This document shows, in pieces, positions 41,628 to 49,473 of a DNA stretch of 64,000 bases. The DNA lies in contig CAMLJY010000033.1 of assembly GCA_946480465.1 (NCBI GenBank), forward strand, positions 3,595-67,594, in the 5' to 3' direction. A model generated the notes under the pieces. The model worked only from the letters and a program-made list of their open reading frames with translations, did not search any database and was not told where the DNA came from. The stretch is from an uncultured Burkholderiales bacterium. GTDB lineage: Bacteria > Pseudomonadota > Gammaproteobacteria > Burkholderiales > Burkholderiaceae. Each line of letters starts with the position of its first letter. Within the stretch, counting starts at the first letter, position 1. A program made the translations under genes and the position numbers.

Positions 41628-42143
41628 TCAGGTGCTTCGGGGAGGACGCTCCGGGCCGCCGCACAGGAAGAGCGGCGCGGGCGACGGGACGTGAGGGAAC
41701 CGGGCGGCAGGTGGATCGAGTGGGGCGGGAAGGCGCGGGACCTCGCTGACCAGCGGCGTGATCGAACAGTAGGCCGAGCACAGGTCGCACTCGTCGGCGG
41801 CCGCCGGCGCTTCGCCCGGTCCGTGGCTGGGCGCGGCCGTTGTCCCATGCTCGTGGTGCGCGCCATCGTGGGCATGCGCGATCGAATGGTTCGCCGGGTC
41901 GGCCTGATCCGCGTGATGCACCTGGTGCATCTGGTGCATCTGGTGCATCTGGTGCATCTGGTGCATTCGCTGCGTCGAATGGTCCATCGCCCGGTCCATC
42001 GCATGGTGCGAGGGCGAATGGATGGGCAGCTCGCCTTGCAGGCCATTGCCGGCCACCGGGCACAGCATGGCCGCCGCCACCGCGCCCCGGACGGGGAGCA
42101 GGACGGCCAGCACGAGCAGCAGCCAGATGCGGAATGCCTTCAT
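41628..42143 (-). CDS. DUF2946-like Met/His-rich protein, first gene of the copper operon
   Basis: 171 residues from the ATG at 42143. Hydrophobic signal or anchor (FRIWLLLVLAVLLPVRGAVAAA), then a Met/His-rich stretch (MDRAMDHSTQRMHQMHQ ... QVHHADQ) and CDLCSAYCSITPL near residue 130, like the CxxC of DUF2946 proteins seen next to copper genes. It would bind copper in the periplasm. The MHQ repeats come from a 9-bp tandem repeat. A CueR-type promoter lies directly upstream. The family call is tentative; its place in a copper operon is firm. Confidence 0.65.
   Translation of the reverse strand: MKAFRIWLLLVLAVLLPVRGAVAAAMLCPVAGNGLQGELPIHSPSHHAMDRAMDHSTQRMHQMHQMHQMHQMHQVHHADQADPANHSIAHAHDGAHHEHGTTAAPSHGPGEAPAAADECDLCSAYCSITPLVSEVPRLPAPLDPPAARFPHVPSPAPLFLCGGPERPPRST
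41922..41966. repeat. Five tandem copies of CTGGTGCAT inside the DUF2946-like gene
   Basis: Five exact 9-bp copies; on the minus strand each encodes Met-His-Gln. A variant unit flanks it on the left. In-frame expansion lengthens a Met/His metal-binding tract. Confidence 0.95.
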
Positions 42144-42208
42144 CGATTTCAGGTTAGCACGCGCTCCGACGAGCACGTTGCGAGATGCGGTGCGACCCGC
42201 CGGCGGCG

Positions 42209-42239
42209 ATCCTAAACCTTGTCACCGTGACAAGGTCAA
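42209..42239 (-). promoter_or_regulatory. CueR/MerR-type promoter driving the copper operon
   Basis: On the minus strand: TTGACC (42239-42234), a 19-nt spacer, TAGGAT (42214-42209). The spacer carries a perfect dyad, ACCTTGTCAC-C-GTGACAAGGT (42216-42236). A 19-bp spacer with a central dyad is the defining layout of MerR-family promoters, and ACCTTG...CAAGGT resembles CueR sites. The DUF2946-like ATG lies 66 bp downstream. No merR/cueR gene is in the window. Confidence 0.85.
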
Positions 42240-42289
42240 GCGGGAACAACCTCAGCGTGGGCGGCGGGAGGGACCGCTAGAGTGCCCGC

Positions 42290-42676
42290 ATGCAGAAGCC
42301 CCTGTTCGCCGCGATGCTGGCCTTGGCCGCTTTGGCCGCCTTGTCCGCGCCGGCGGCCGCGGAGCTGGTTCCGATCGAGTGGAATGCCGAGGGCCGGTTC
42401 AGCAAGGACGTGCCGGTGCCGCCGGGCAAGTTCGTCGAGGCCTGCGAGAAGCTGGCGAAGGGCGCGCGCATCGCCTGGTCGTTCGAGGCGGCGGCGTCGG
42501 TGGACTTCAACATCCACTACCACGAAGGCAAGAAGGTCCGCTTCCCCGCGCGCCGGAACCAGGTGGCCAAGGACGCCGGCACGCTGATGGCGCGGCGCGG
42601 GCAGGACTACTGCTGGATGTGGACGAACCAGACCGCCGCCGAGGTGCCGCTGCGCTTCACGCTGCACCGCCAGTGA
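42290..42676 (+). CDS. Secreted protein of unknown function with GOLD-like C-terminus
   Basis: 128 residues. Signal peptide MQKPLFAAMLALAALAALSAPAAA. The mature part, WSFEAAASVDFNIHYHEGKKVRFPARRN ... GQDYCWMWTNQTAAEVPLRFTLH, has the pattern of emp24/GOLD-like beta-sandwich proteins (DFNIHYH then YCWMWxN). Divergent from the copper operon; its start is about 50 bp from the CueR-type -35. It may be periplasmic and linked to copper by location only. A CTAGAGT just before its start resembles the -10 of the shared element described nearby, but without the upstream GATG. Confidence 0.6.
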   Translation: MQKPLFAAMLALAALAALSAPAAAELVPIEWNAEGRFSKDVPVPPGKFVEACEKLAKGARIAWSFEAAASVDFNIHYHEGKKVRFPARRNQVAKDAGTLMARRGQDYCWMWTNQTAAEVPLRFTLHRQ

Positions 42677-42738
42677 CCACGGCCCGCCCGCACCCGCGAA
42701 CAGGGTAGGCGCCGTCCGACGCGCACCGGCGGCCCCCG

Positions 42739-42770
42739 CCGATGGGGCGCGGCGCGGCCCGTTCCTAGAC
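42739..42770 (+). promoter_or_regulatory. Shared bipartite element, copy A (AI-2E permease)
   Basis: CCGATG (42739-42744), exactly 19 nt, CCTAGAC (42764-42770); TAGACT could be a -10 hexamer. It ends 29 bp before the GTG of the permease gene. Confidence 0.65.
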
Positions 42771-42799
42771 TCGATCGACCCACTTGGGGAGGTCTTGTC

Positions 42800-43924
42800 G
42801 TGATGACTTCGCAGGATGCGGGTCCATTCGCATGGCGCCTGCTGATGGTGCTGGGCGCCCTGCTGCTGCTGGCGCTGCTGTGGCACCTGGCCGACGTGCT
42901 GGTGCTGGTGTTCGGCGCCATCGTCGTCGCGGTCGCCTTGCGCGCCTTCGCCGGGCTGCTCGAGCATTGGCACGTGCCGCCCCGCTGGTCGCTGGCGGTG
43001 GCGCTGCTGCTGCTGTTGGGCTTCGGCGCGCTCGTCGTCGCGTGGATCGGCGAGCCGCTGGCGGAACAGCTGAGCCGCCTGCGCGAAGGCCTGCCCGCGG
43101 CGCTGGCGCGCGCCACGGCGTGGCTGCGCGAGCACCGCATCGGCGTCACCGCGCTCGAGTACTGGAACAGCCTGCGCCAGGATGCAGTGCCCTGGAGCCG
43201 CCTGCTCGGCGTGGCCGGCACCGCGCTGGGCGCGCTGGGGACGCTCGCTTTGATCGTCATCACCGGCGTCTACATGGCGGCCGATCCCGGGCTGTACCGC
43301 CGCGGCGTGCTGAGCCTGCTGCCGCCGGCACGCCGCGCCCACATCGCCGCGGCGCTGGATCGCTGCGGCACGGCCCTGCGGCAGTGGCTGCTCGGGCAGT
43401 CGCTGTCGATGCTGTTCGTCGGCAGCGCCACGGCGCTCGGGCTGCTGGCGCTGAGCGTGCCGCTGGCGCTGGCCATCGGCCTCATCAGTGGCCTGCTCGC
43501 CTTCATTCCTTTCTTCGGCGCGCTGGTGGGTGGCGGGCTCGCGGTGCTCGTCGCCTTCATGGAAGGGCCGCAGACCGCGCTGCACGTGCTGATCCTGTGC
43601 ATCGCCATCCAGCAGGTGGAAGGCCATGTGCTGATGCCGCTGGTGCAGCGCTGGGCGGTGTCGCTGCCGCCGGTGCTGGGGCTGATGTCGACGCTGGTGT
43701 TCGGCGTGCTGTTCGGCCTGATCGGCGTGCTGTTCGCGACGCCGATGATGGTGGTGGTGATGACGCTGGTGCGCTGCCTGTACGTCGAGCGCATCGGCGC
43801 CGCGGCCGCTCCGGTGGTCGCCGCGGCGGGCTGTAGGCCCAGTCCGACCGGCGGCGCCGCAGCCGTCCGATCGCCCGCGCCGCAGCCGTCCGATGGTGCG
43901 CGCGAGGGTGCCTACCTAGAGTGA
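42800..43924 (+). CDS. AI-2E family (PerM-like) permease
   Basis: 374 residues; the GTG at 42800 or the adjacent ATG at 42803 is the start, after GGGGAGG. About eight TM helices in the AI-2E exporter arrangement: a paired helix start (LLMVLGALLLLALLWHLADVLVLVFGAIVVAVALRAF), a central soluble loop, then GLISGLLAFIPFFGALVGGGLAVLVAF and VEGHVLMPLVQRWAVSLPPVLGLMSTLVFGVLFGLIGVLFATP. Family roles include AI-2 export and Na+/H+ antiport; this protein cannot be placed. The last 30 residues are Pro/Ala-rich. Preceded by shared-element copy A. Confidence 0.88.
   Translation: MMTSQDAGPFAWRLLMVLGALLLLALLWHLADVLVLVFGAIVVAVALRAFAGLLEHWHVPPRWSLAVALLLLLGFGALVVAWIGEPLAEQLSRLREGLPAALARATAWLREHRIGVTALEYWNSLRQDAVPWSRLLGVAGTALGALGTLALIVITGVYMAADPGLYRRGVLSLLPPARRAHIAAALDRCGTALRQWLLGQSLSMLFVGSATALGLLALSVPLALAIGLISGLLAFIPFFGALVGGGLAVLVAFMEGPQTALHVLILCIAIQQVEGHVLMPLVQRWAVSLPPVLGLMSTLVFGVLFGLIGVLFATPMMVVVMTLVRCLYVERIGAAAAPVVAAAGCRPSPTGGAAAVRSPAPQPSDGAREGAYLE
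43890..43921 (+). promoter_or_regulatory. Shared bipartite element, copy B (DUF4398/OmpA operon)
   Basis: CCGATG (43890-43895), exactly 19 nt, CCTAGAG (43915-43921), followed by T giving TAGAGT. It overlaps the 3' end of the permease gene and lies 46 bp before the lipoprotein ATG. Confidence 0.7.
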
Positions 43925-43967
43925 AGACATCCCCTGCATGGGGCCACGGTCCACTCTTGGAGTCACC

Positions 43968-44342
43968 ATGAATCCTCGATCCACGATCCGCCCGCGGCTC
44001 GCCATGTTGGCTGCCGCGCCCGCCCTGGCCCTGCTGGGTGCCTGCGCCTCGACCCCGCCGCCGATGGAGGAACTGGCCGTCGGCAAGGCCGCGGTCGAGA
44101 AGGCCAGCGGGCCGGCCGCCGCCGAGGCGCCTGCCGAGCTGGCCGCGGCGCGCGACAAGATCAGCCGCGCCAATGTGGCCTACGCGAACGGGGACTACCG
44201 CTACGCCCGCCAGCTCGCCGAGCAGGCCGAGGCCGACGCCGCGCTGGCCGAGGCGCAGGCCCGCTCGGTGCGCGCCAACACCGCGCTGACGCAGGTGCGC
44301 GAAAGCATCCGCCAGCTGCGTGAAGAGATGGCCCGCAAGTGA
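43968..44342 (+). CDS. DUF4398 lipoprotein
   Basis: 124 residues from the ATG at 43968 (TTGGAG upstream). Lipobox ALLGAC, then a helical domain (AAARDKISRANVAYANGDYRYARQLAEQAEADAALAEAQARSVRANTAL) that matches DUF4398. These proteins are outer-membrane-anchored coiled coils usually paired with OmpA lipoproteins, as here, where the next gene starts 27 bp later. First gene of a three-gene set probably tying envelope to peptidoglycan. Confidence 0.88.
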   Translation: MNPRSTIRPRLAMLAAAPALALLGACASTPPPMEELAVGKAAVEKASGPAAAEAPAELAAARDKISRANVAYANGDYRYARQLAEQAEADAALAEAQARSVRANTALTQVRESIRQLREEMARK

Positions 44343-44368
44343 TCGTCCGCGACGACCGGAGAACCACC

Positions 44369-45334
44369 ATGAAGCATGCCTTGACCACCGGCGCCACCGC
44401 CGCGTTCCTCGTCCTCGCCGGCTGCGCGTCGGCCCCCGAAGCCCCGCCCGAACTGCTGGCCGCGCGTTCCGCGGTGCAGAGCGCCGAGAGCGACCCGGCC
44501 GTGCTGTCGCACGCGGCGAACGAGCTGCGCCGCGCGACCGCGTCGCTGTCGCGCGCCAACATGCTGCTGAACCAGCGCGAGTCGCTGTCCGAGATCACCT
44601 CGGCCGCGTACGTTGCGCAGCAGCAGGCCCGCACCGCCATTGCGCTGGCCCGCGCGAAGGTCGATGAGGAAGCCATCAAGAACGCCGAGGCCGAGCGCGA
44701 GCGCGCCCGCGCCGACGTGCGCACCGCCGAGGCACAGCGCGCCCGCGCCCGCGCCGACATGGCCGAGGGCCGCGCCTCCACCGCCGAAAGCCGCGCACTG
44801 ACGGCCGAGCAGCGCGCCGCCGCCGCCAGTGCCGATGCCGCCGCCGCGCAAGCGAGCGCCGCCGACGCGCAGGCGCAGGCCGCGCTGCTGCAGCAGCAGC
44901 TGGCCGACCTGCGGGCCCGCCCGACCGACCGCGGCGCGCTGGTGACGCTGGGCGACGTGCTGTTCGAGTTCAACCGCGCCGACATCAAGGCCACCGGCCA
45001 CGGCGAACTGCGCAAGCTGGCCGAGTTCCTGAAGAAGCATCCGGACCGCCAGGTGCTGATCGAAGGCCACACCGACGACATCGGCTCCAACGCCTACAAC
45101 GAGAACCTGTCGCGCCGCCGCGCCGAGGCGGTGGCCAATGCGCTGGCCGCGCTGGGCGTGCCGTCGCCGCGGGTCACCGCGGTGGGCTACGGCGAGTCGT
45201 ACCCGGTGGCGAGCAACACCACGGGCACCAACCGCGCGCTGAACCGGCGCGTCGAGGTGTACATCTCGGATAACGACCAACCGGTGCGGCCACGGACGCC
45301 GGGCGGCGTGGCCGCCGCCGGCCGGGGCGGCTGA
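44369..45334 (+). CDS. DUF4398-OmpA lipoprotein
   Basis: 321 residues from the ATG at 44369 (CCGGAGA upstream). Lipobox FLVLAGC; a DUF4398-like helical region to about 110; a long Ala/Arg/Glu coiled coil (ERERARADVRTAEAQRARARAD ...); then an OmpA-like domain (VTLGDVLFEFNRADIKATGHGELRKLAEFLKKHP, IEGHTDDIGSNAYNENLSRRRAEAVANAL, GYGESYPV) with the peptidoglycan-binding Asp and Arg (NENLSRRRA). Anchors the outer membrane to the cell wall. The C-terminus is Gly/Ala-rich. Confidence 0.93.
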   Translation: MKHALTTGATAAFLVLAGCASAPEAPPELLAARSAVQSAESDPAVLSHAANELRRATASLSRANMLLNQRESLSEITSAAYVAQQQARTAIALARAKVDEEAIKNAEAERERARADVRTAEAQRARARADMAEGRASTAESRALTAEQRAAAASADAAAAQASAADAQAQAALLQQQLADLRARPTDRGALVTLGDVLFEFNRADIKATGHGELRKLAEFLKKHPDRQVLIEGHTDDIGSNAYNENLSRRRAEAVANALAALGVPSPRVTAVGYGESYPVASNTTGTNRALNRRVEVYISDNDQPVRPRTPGGVAAAGRGG

Positions 45335-45378
45335 GGCGTCGGCGCCGCTGCGCCGACGAGGCACCACAGGAGCACGCC

Positions 45379-45930
45379 ATGAAGACCCTGTCCCGGCCCG
45401 CCCGATGCTGCACCCGCCTCGGCACGGCTGCGCTGCTGGCGCTGGCCGGGACCATCGGCGGCCCCGCGCTGGCGGCCGACCGCTGCCCGGCCGTGGCGCC
45501 GGAAGCACGCAGCGCGGCCTTCGACGTCGATGCGCTGTTCGCCCGCGGCGGCACCGCGCTCACGCCCAGTGGCCAGGCCCGGCTCGCGCGCTTCGCGCAG
45601 GTGCTGGACCGCAGCGACATCGAGGTCGTGGTCATCAGCGTGCCGCAGCCGCAGGGCGTGGCCGCCGAGGCCTGGCGATCGATGGGCCGGCAGCGCGCCG
45701 AGGCGGTGCGCCAGCACCTGGTGCGCCTGGGCGTGGCGCCGCAGCGCGTCTACACCGAGCAGCGCAGCACGCCGGTGCCGGCGCCGGCCGAACGGCAGGA
45801 GCTGGCCTCCGCGCCGCTGGTGATCGAGGCGGTCGGCGCGTGGCCGGGCGCGCTCGCCGGCCTGCGCGGGCCGACCTGCGTCGTCCAGGCGATGCCGCCG
45901 GCCCCGGCCGGTCGCCAGGTCCTGGCCTAG
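45379..45930 (+). CDS. OmpA-domain-like periplasmic protein
   Basis: 183 residues. Signal peptide to about residue 32 (ALLALAGTIGGPALA). A short OmpA-like domain follows: AAFDVDALFARGGTALTPSGQARLARFAQVLDRSDIEVVVISVPQPQ ... SMGRQRAEAVRQHLVRLGVAPQRVYTEQRS. The usual GHTD of the peptidoglycan site is replaced (SVPQPQ), so binding may be lost or changed. It is 44 bp behind the OmpA lipoprotein and likely in the same transcript. Confidence 0.75.
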   Translation: MKTLSRPARCCTRLGTAALLALAGTIGGPALAADRCPAVAPEARSAAFDVDALFARGGTALTPSGQARLARFAQVLDRSDIEVVVISVPQPQGVAAEAWRSMGRQRAEAVRQHLVRLGVAPQRVYTEQRSTPVPAPAERQELASAPLVIEAVGAWPGALAGLRGPTCVVQAMPPAPAGRQVLA

Positions 45931-45950
45931 CGGCATAAGAACGCGGCCAG

Positions 45951-47942
45951 GTGATGACCCACGGCCCCGACCGCAGCACGGCCGAGGCCGGCCTGGCTCG
46001 GGCCGCCGACGCGCCCGATCCGCCGCGCGACGAGGACGAGGCCGACGACGCCGGCCCGCGCCTGCGGCGCATGCTGATCACCAGCTTGACGCTGCTGTGC
46101 GCGGCGCTGGTGCTGGCCGGGCTCTACTTCGGCGCCGACATCCTGGTGCCGCTGACGCTGGCGGCGCTGCTGGGCTTCGTGCTCGACCCGCTGGTCAACC
46201 GGCTGACGCGCTGGCGCTGGCCGCGCGCGCTGGCGGTGACGGTGGTGATGCTGTTCACCGCCGGCGTGCTGGCCTGCACCGCGGTGTTCGTCGGCACCCA
46301 GCTGGCGCAGCTGAGCCAGGACCTGCCGACCTACCAGTCGACGATCCAGAAGAAGCTGCGCACGCTGCGGCAGACCATCGTCGCGCGGCGGCCCTTCGGC
46401 GATGCATCGCGGGTGATCACCGTCGTCGAGGGCGAGGTGGATGCCGCCCGGCGCGCGCTGGCGCGCGGCAAGTCCGCCGCCAGCGCGACGCGGGTGCAGG
46501 TGGAGCCGGCGCCGGTGTCGCCGCTGCAGGCACTGCTGCAGCTGGTCAGCCCGCTGCTGAAGCCGGTGGGCACGGCCGGCCTGGTGCTGGTGTTCCTGAT
46601 CTTCATCCTGCTGGGCAGCCGCGACCTGCGCGACCGCGCGCTGCGCCTGGTGGGCGGCAACCTGCACCAGACCACCGATGCGATGAACGAAGCGGCGCAG
46701 CGCGTCAGCCGCTACCTGACGATGCAGCTGCTGATCAACCTGCTGTACGGGCTGCCCTTCGCCGTCGGCCTGTGGCTGATCGGGGTGCCCGGCGCGCCGC
46801 TGTGGGGCCTGCTGTCGATCACGCTGCGCTTCCTGCCCTACGTGGGCTCGATCATCGGCGCGGTGTTTCCGCTGACGCTGGCCTTCGCGGTCGATCCCGG
46901 CTGGAACATGTTCCTGTGGACGGCTGCCCTGGTGCTGACGCTGGAGACGGTGAGCAACAACCTGGCCGAGCCCCTGCTGTACGGCAGCAGCACCGGCCTG
47001 GGGCCGCTGGCGGTGCTGGTTTCGGCCACTTTCTGGACCGTGTTGTGGGGGCCGGTCGGCCTGGTGCTGGCCACCCCGCTGACGGTGTGCCTGGTGGTGA
47101 TGGGGCGCCACCTGCCGCAGCTGCGCTTCCTGGACGTGCTGCTGGGCAGCGATCCGGTGTTCGACGCACCGACGCGCCTGTACCAGCGTCTCCTGGCCGG
47201 CAACGTCGAGGAGGCGATCGAGCAGGCCGAATGTGCGCTGCAGCAGGAGCCGCTGCGCCGCTTCTACGGCGGCACGGCGCTGCCGGCGCTGGCCCTGGCC
47301 GAGCACGAGCAGCACCGCAGCGGACCCGAGCACCGCCGCCGCGTGCAGCGCGGACTGTCGGCCCTGGTGCGCGACCTGCGCGCCGCCGCGCCGCCGGTGC
47401 CCGCCACCGGCGAGCCGCTGCTGTGCATCGGCCTGCGCAGCGATGCCGACGGCCTGGCCGCGCAGATGCTGTCCCATGCGCTGGCCGCCGAAGGCCTGCC
47501 GGCGCAGGCGCTGCCGCCGGCGCGCATCAGCGCCGAGCAGATCACCGGTCTGGCGCTGGGCGGCACGCCGGCGGTCGTGCTGGTCAGCGCGCACCCGCCA
47601 CCCGCGGTGGTCGCGCGCTACGTCTGCCGCCGGCTGCGGCGCGAGCGGCCGGGCGTGCAGCTTCTCATCTCGACCTGGAATCCGCCGGCCTCGGGTGCCG
47701 CGGCGCGCCCCGGGCAGGCCGCGGGTGCCGAACGGGGAGGCGACCTGGCGGCCGAACCGGGGGCTGACTTGGGCGCGGACCGGCGCGTCGACGGCTTCGA
47801 TGCGACGCTGGACCTGCTGCTCCAGCGTGTCGGCGCCGCCGCGCCGCCTGCCGGCGACGCGGCCGTGCCCGTGGCCGGAGCGAAGGGCGCGCCGGGCTGG
47901 ATGGCGGCGCCGAACGAGGCGCCTTCCTACAGCCCCAGGTGA
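45951..47942 (+). CDS. AI-2E permease with an extra C-terminal B12-binding-like domain
   Basis: 663 residues, nearly twice the family length. Start GTG at 45951 or ATG at 45954. The membrane part (about 40-395) is AI-2E-like: LTLAALLGFVLDPLVNRLTRWRWPRALAV, GLWLIGVPGAPLWGLLSITLRFLPYVGSIIGAVFPLTLAF, LAEPLLYGSSTGLGPLAVLVSATFWTVLWGPVGLVLATPLTVCL. A cytoplasmic helical region and then an alpha/beta stretch (GEPLLCIGLRSDADGLAAQMLSHALAAEGLPAQAL ... AVVLVSAHPPPAVVARYVCRRLRRERPGVQLLIST) follow, with the strand-helix order of cobalamin-binding Rossmann domains but without DxHxxG. The tail is low complexity. Confidence 0.8.
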   Translation: MMTHGPDRSTAEAGLARAADAPDPPRDEDEADDAGPRLRRMLITSLTLLCAALVLAGLYFGADILVPLTLAALLGFVLDPLVNRLTRWRWPRALAVTVVMLFTAGVLACTAVFVGTQLAQLSQDLPTYQSTIQKKLRTLRQTIVARRPFGDASRVITVVEGEVDAARRALARGKSAASATRVQVEPAPVSPLQALLQLVSPLLKPVGTAGLVLVFLIFILLGSRDLRDRALRLVGGNLHQTTDAMNEAAQRVSRYLTMQLLINLLYGLPFAVGLWLIGVPGAPLWGLLSITLRFLPYVGSIIGAVFPLTLAFAVDPGWNMFLWTAALVLTLETVSNNLAEPLLYGSSTGLGPLAVLVSATFWTVLWGPVGLVLATPLTVCLVVMGRHLPQLRFLDVLLGSDPVFDAPTRLYQRLLAGNVEEAIEQAECALQQEPLRRFYGGTALPALALAEHEQHRSGPEHRRRVQRGLSALVRDLRAAAPPVPATGEPLLCIGLRSDADGLAAQMLSHALAAEGLPAQALPPARISAEQITGLALGGTPAVVLVSAHPPPAVVARYVCRRLRRERPGVQLLISTWNPPASGAAARPGQAAGAERGGDLAAEPGADLGADRRVDGFDATLDLLLQRVGAAAPPAGDAAVPVAGAKGAPGWMAAPNEAPSYSPR

Positions 47943-47948
47943 CCACCG

Positions 47949-47980
47949 CCGATGCGGCCGCGCCAGCGCGCTGCCTAGAG
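47949..47980 (+). promoter_or_regulatory. Shared bipartite element, copy C (ferritin-like gene)
   Basis: CCGATG (47949-47954), exactly 19 nt, CCTAGAG (47974-47980) followed by TT. It begins 6 bp after the AI-2E stop and ends 30 bp before the ferritin-like ATG. Confidence 0.7.
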
Positions 47981-48010
47981 TTGCCGCTGCAACCCCATGA
48001 GGACATCACC

Positions 48011-48586
48011 ATGCTGACCCGTACCCGAGACAAGGCCCCGCAGGGCCCGTCCGCCGCGACGGCGGCGCCCCGCCTGGAACTGGACGAAGCCGCCATCGAA
48101 CGCGCCCGGCAGCATCTGGACGAGGGCGCGGTCACGCCCAGCTACGGTCCCTGGCGGGACGAGATCGTGCGGCTGCTGAACGCCGCGCTGGCCACCGAGC
48201 TGGTGTGCGTGCTGCGCTACAAGCGCCACCACTTCACCGCGCGCGGGCTGGCATCGCCGGCCGTGGCCGAGGAGTTCATGGTCCATGCCAGCGAAGAAGC
48301 GGCGCACGCCGACCGCATTGCCGAGCGCATCGTGCAGCTGGGCGGCGAGCCCGATTTCGCGCCGGCCACGCTGCTGCAGCGCAGCCATGCCGACTACGAC
48401 GAGTCGCGCGAGCTGAAGGCCATGGTGCGCGCCAACCTGGTCGCCGAGCGGGTCGCGGTGGAAACCTACCGCCAGATGATCCAGCTGATCGGCGACAAGG
48501 ACCCCACCACCCGCCGCCTGCTCGAGGAAGTGCTGCACGACGAGGAAGAGCACGCCGACGAGATGGCCGACCTGCTGGACGACTAG
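48011..48586 (+). CDS. Ferritin-like/bacterioferritin-type di-iron protein
   Basis: 191 residues from the ATG at 48011. A four-helix di-iron bundle is visible: LLNAALATELVCVLRYKRHHFTARG (Glu), EEFMVHASEEAAHADRIAERI (Glu and His), LVAERVAVETYRQMI (Glu) and LLEEVLHDEEEHADEMADLL (Glu and His). The ligand set is complete, so it should bind iron and act in storage or peroxide-linked iron oxidation, like Dps/bacterioferritin relatives. The N-terminal 35 residues are a Thr/Ala/Pro lead. Preceded by shared-element copy C. Confidence 0.88.
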   Translation: MLTRTRDKAPQGPSAATAAPRLELDEAAIERARQHLDEGAVTPSYGPWRDEIVRLLNAALATELVCVLRYKRHHFTARGLASPAVAEEFMVHASEEAAHADRIAERIVQLGGEPDFAPATLLQRSHADYDESRELKAMVRANLVAERVAVETYRQMIQLIGDKDPTTRRLLEEVLHDEEEHADEMADLLDD

Positions 48587-48989
48587 CGCCATCGGGCGCT
48601 GCCGGCTCGTTGTGGGGGCCTGCCGCACGCCTCGCCGGTGCCTTGTCTGGCACCCCGACTCGTCCCGGCGCGGGCCCCGATCTCTGCCGCGCAGGCTCCC
48701 AGGGCCTGTTCACGCTGCGGCGCGATCGCCGTGGCGAGGCCAGGCCAGGCCCCGGGGGGCCGTCCTCCCGCCGTGCCGCCCGACCCCGGACGGCACGCCT
48801 TTGGTGCGCTTGCGCTCCGTGCCCCGCACCTCACCGGGGCGGGCGTAGGAGCCGGCCCACACGCGGGCTCGTCCCCCGCCGATGGTGGGGACACCCGTGT
48901 TGCGGCACGATGGGGCCATCGACGATTCCCGGCGCCTCACCCGTTAGGTCAACGTCCCGGCCCTCGTTCTTCACCTGCTGAGTTCTGAC
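48587..48989. other. 403-bp intergenic gap without a recognisable gene
   Basis: Open frames here are Arg/Pro/Ala-rich and overlap in several frames, as expected of non-coding high-GC DNA. A GTCCCC...GGGGAC pair surrounds a CCGATGG (48877-48898), but no CCTA follows at 19 nt. I see no tRNA-like fold or terminator. It presumably holds the promoter of the downstream receiver gene. Confidence 0.5.
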
Positions 48990-49454
48990 ATGACACCCCT
49001 GGACGCCACCCTCGACCGGCCGCCGCTGCGCCACCCGCAGGCGTCGGCGCGGCGCGCCGCGGCCGGCACGGACGAGCCGCTGCGATGCTTCCTGGTGGAA
49101 GACAACGGCGTGATCCGGCAGAACCTGGTCGCCACGCTGGAGGAAATGCTGACGGTCGAAGTGATCGGCACCGCCGAGGACGAGCCCGGCGCGCTGCGCT
49201 GGCTGGAATCCGCGCCGCGGCCCTGCGACCTGGTGATCGTCGACCTGTTCCTCAAGCACGGCAGCGGTTTCGGCGTGCTGAGCAAGCTGCACGAGCTGAT
49301 GCCCGAAGCCCATCCCGTGGTGCTGAGCAACTACGCCACGCCTGACATCCGCCGCCGCTGCCTGGCGCTGGGTGCGGAGCGGGTGTTCGACAAGTCCGCC
49401 GAACTCGAGGATCTGCTGGACCATTGCGGCACGCTCGGCGCGCGGCCGCGTTGA
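48990..49454 (+). CDS. Single-domain response regulator
   Basis: 154 residues; about 30 unstructured residues precede the receiver (LRCFLVEDNGVIRQNLVATLEE). Acidic pair E37/D38, phospho-acceptor D85 (LVIVDLFLKHGSGF) and Lys in VFDKSAEL are present; the usual Thr/Ser position is VVLSNYA. No output domain. It stands apart from any kinase here. The following 81-residue gene starts 19 bp later. Confidence 0.88.
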   Translation: MTPLDATLDRPPLRHPQASARRAAAGTDEPLRCFLVEDNGVIRQNLVATLEEMLTVEVIGTAEDEPGALRWLESAPRPCDLVIVDLFLKHGSGFGVLSKLHELMPEAHPVVLSNYATPDIRRRCLALGAERVFDKSAELEDLLDHCGTLGARPR

Positions 49455-49473
49455 ACGACGCAGGGAGCGAACG

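Noticed and set aside
41272..42063. A 263-aa frame on the minus strand spanning the MITE-like element
   Set aside because: It runs through the inverted-repeat element and out of frame over the DUF2946-like gene; it has no signal, domain or ribosome site.
42277..42290. CTAGAGT before the GOLD-like gene as another copy of the shared element
   Set aside because: The -10-like box fits but the upstream hexamer at the correct spacing has no GATG, and the box is only about 12 nt from the start codon.
48877..48989. A sixth copy of the GATG-N19-CCTA element before the receiver gene
   Set aside because: CCGATG is present, but the position 19 nt later reads GGCACGA; no CCTA box at the required spacing.
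48587..48989. tRNA or small RNA gene in the 403-bp gap
   Set aside because: No cloverleaf-like stems, CCA end or terminator could be seen; this is only an eye inspection.
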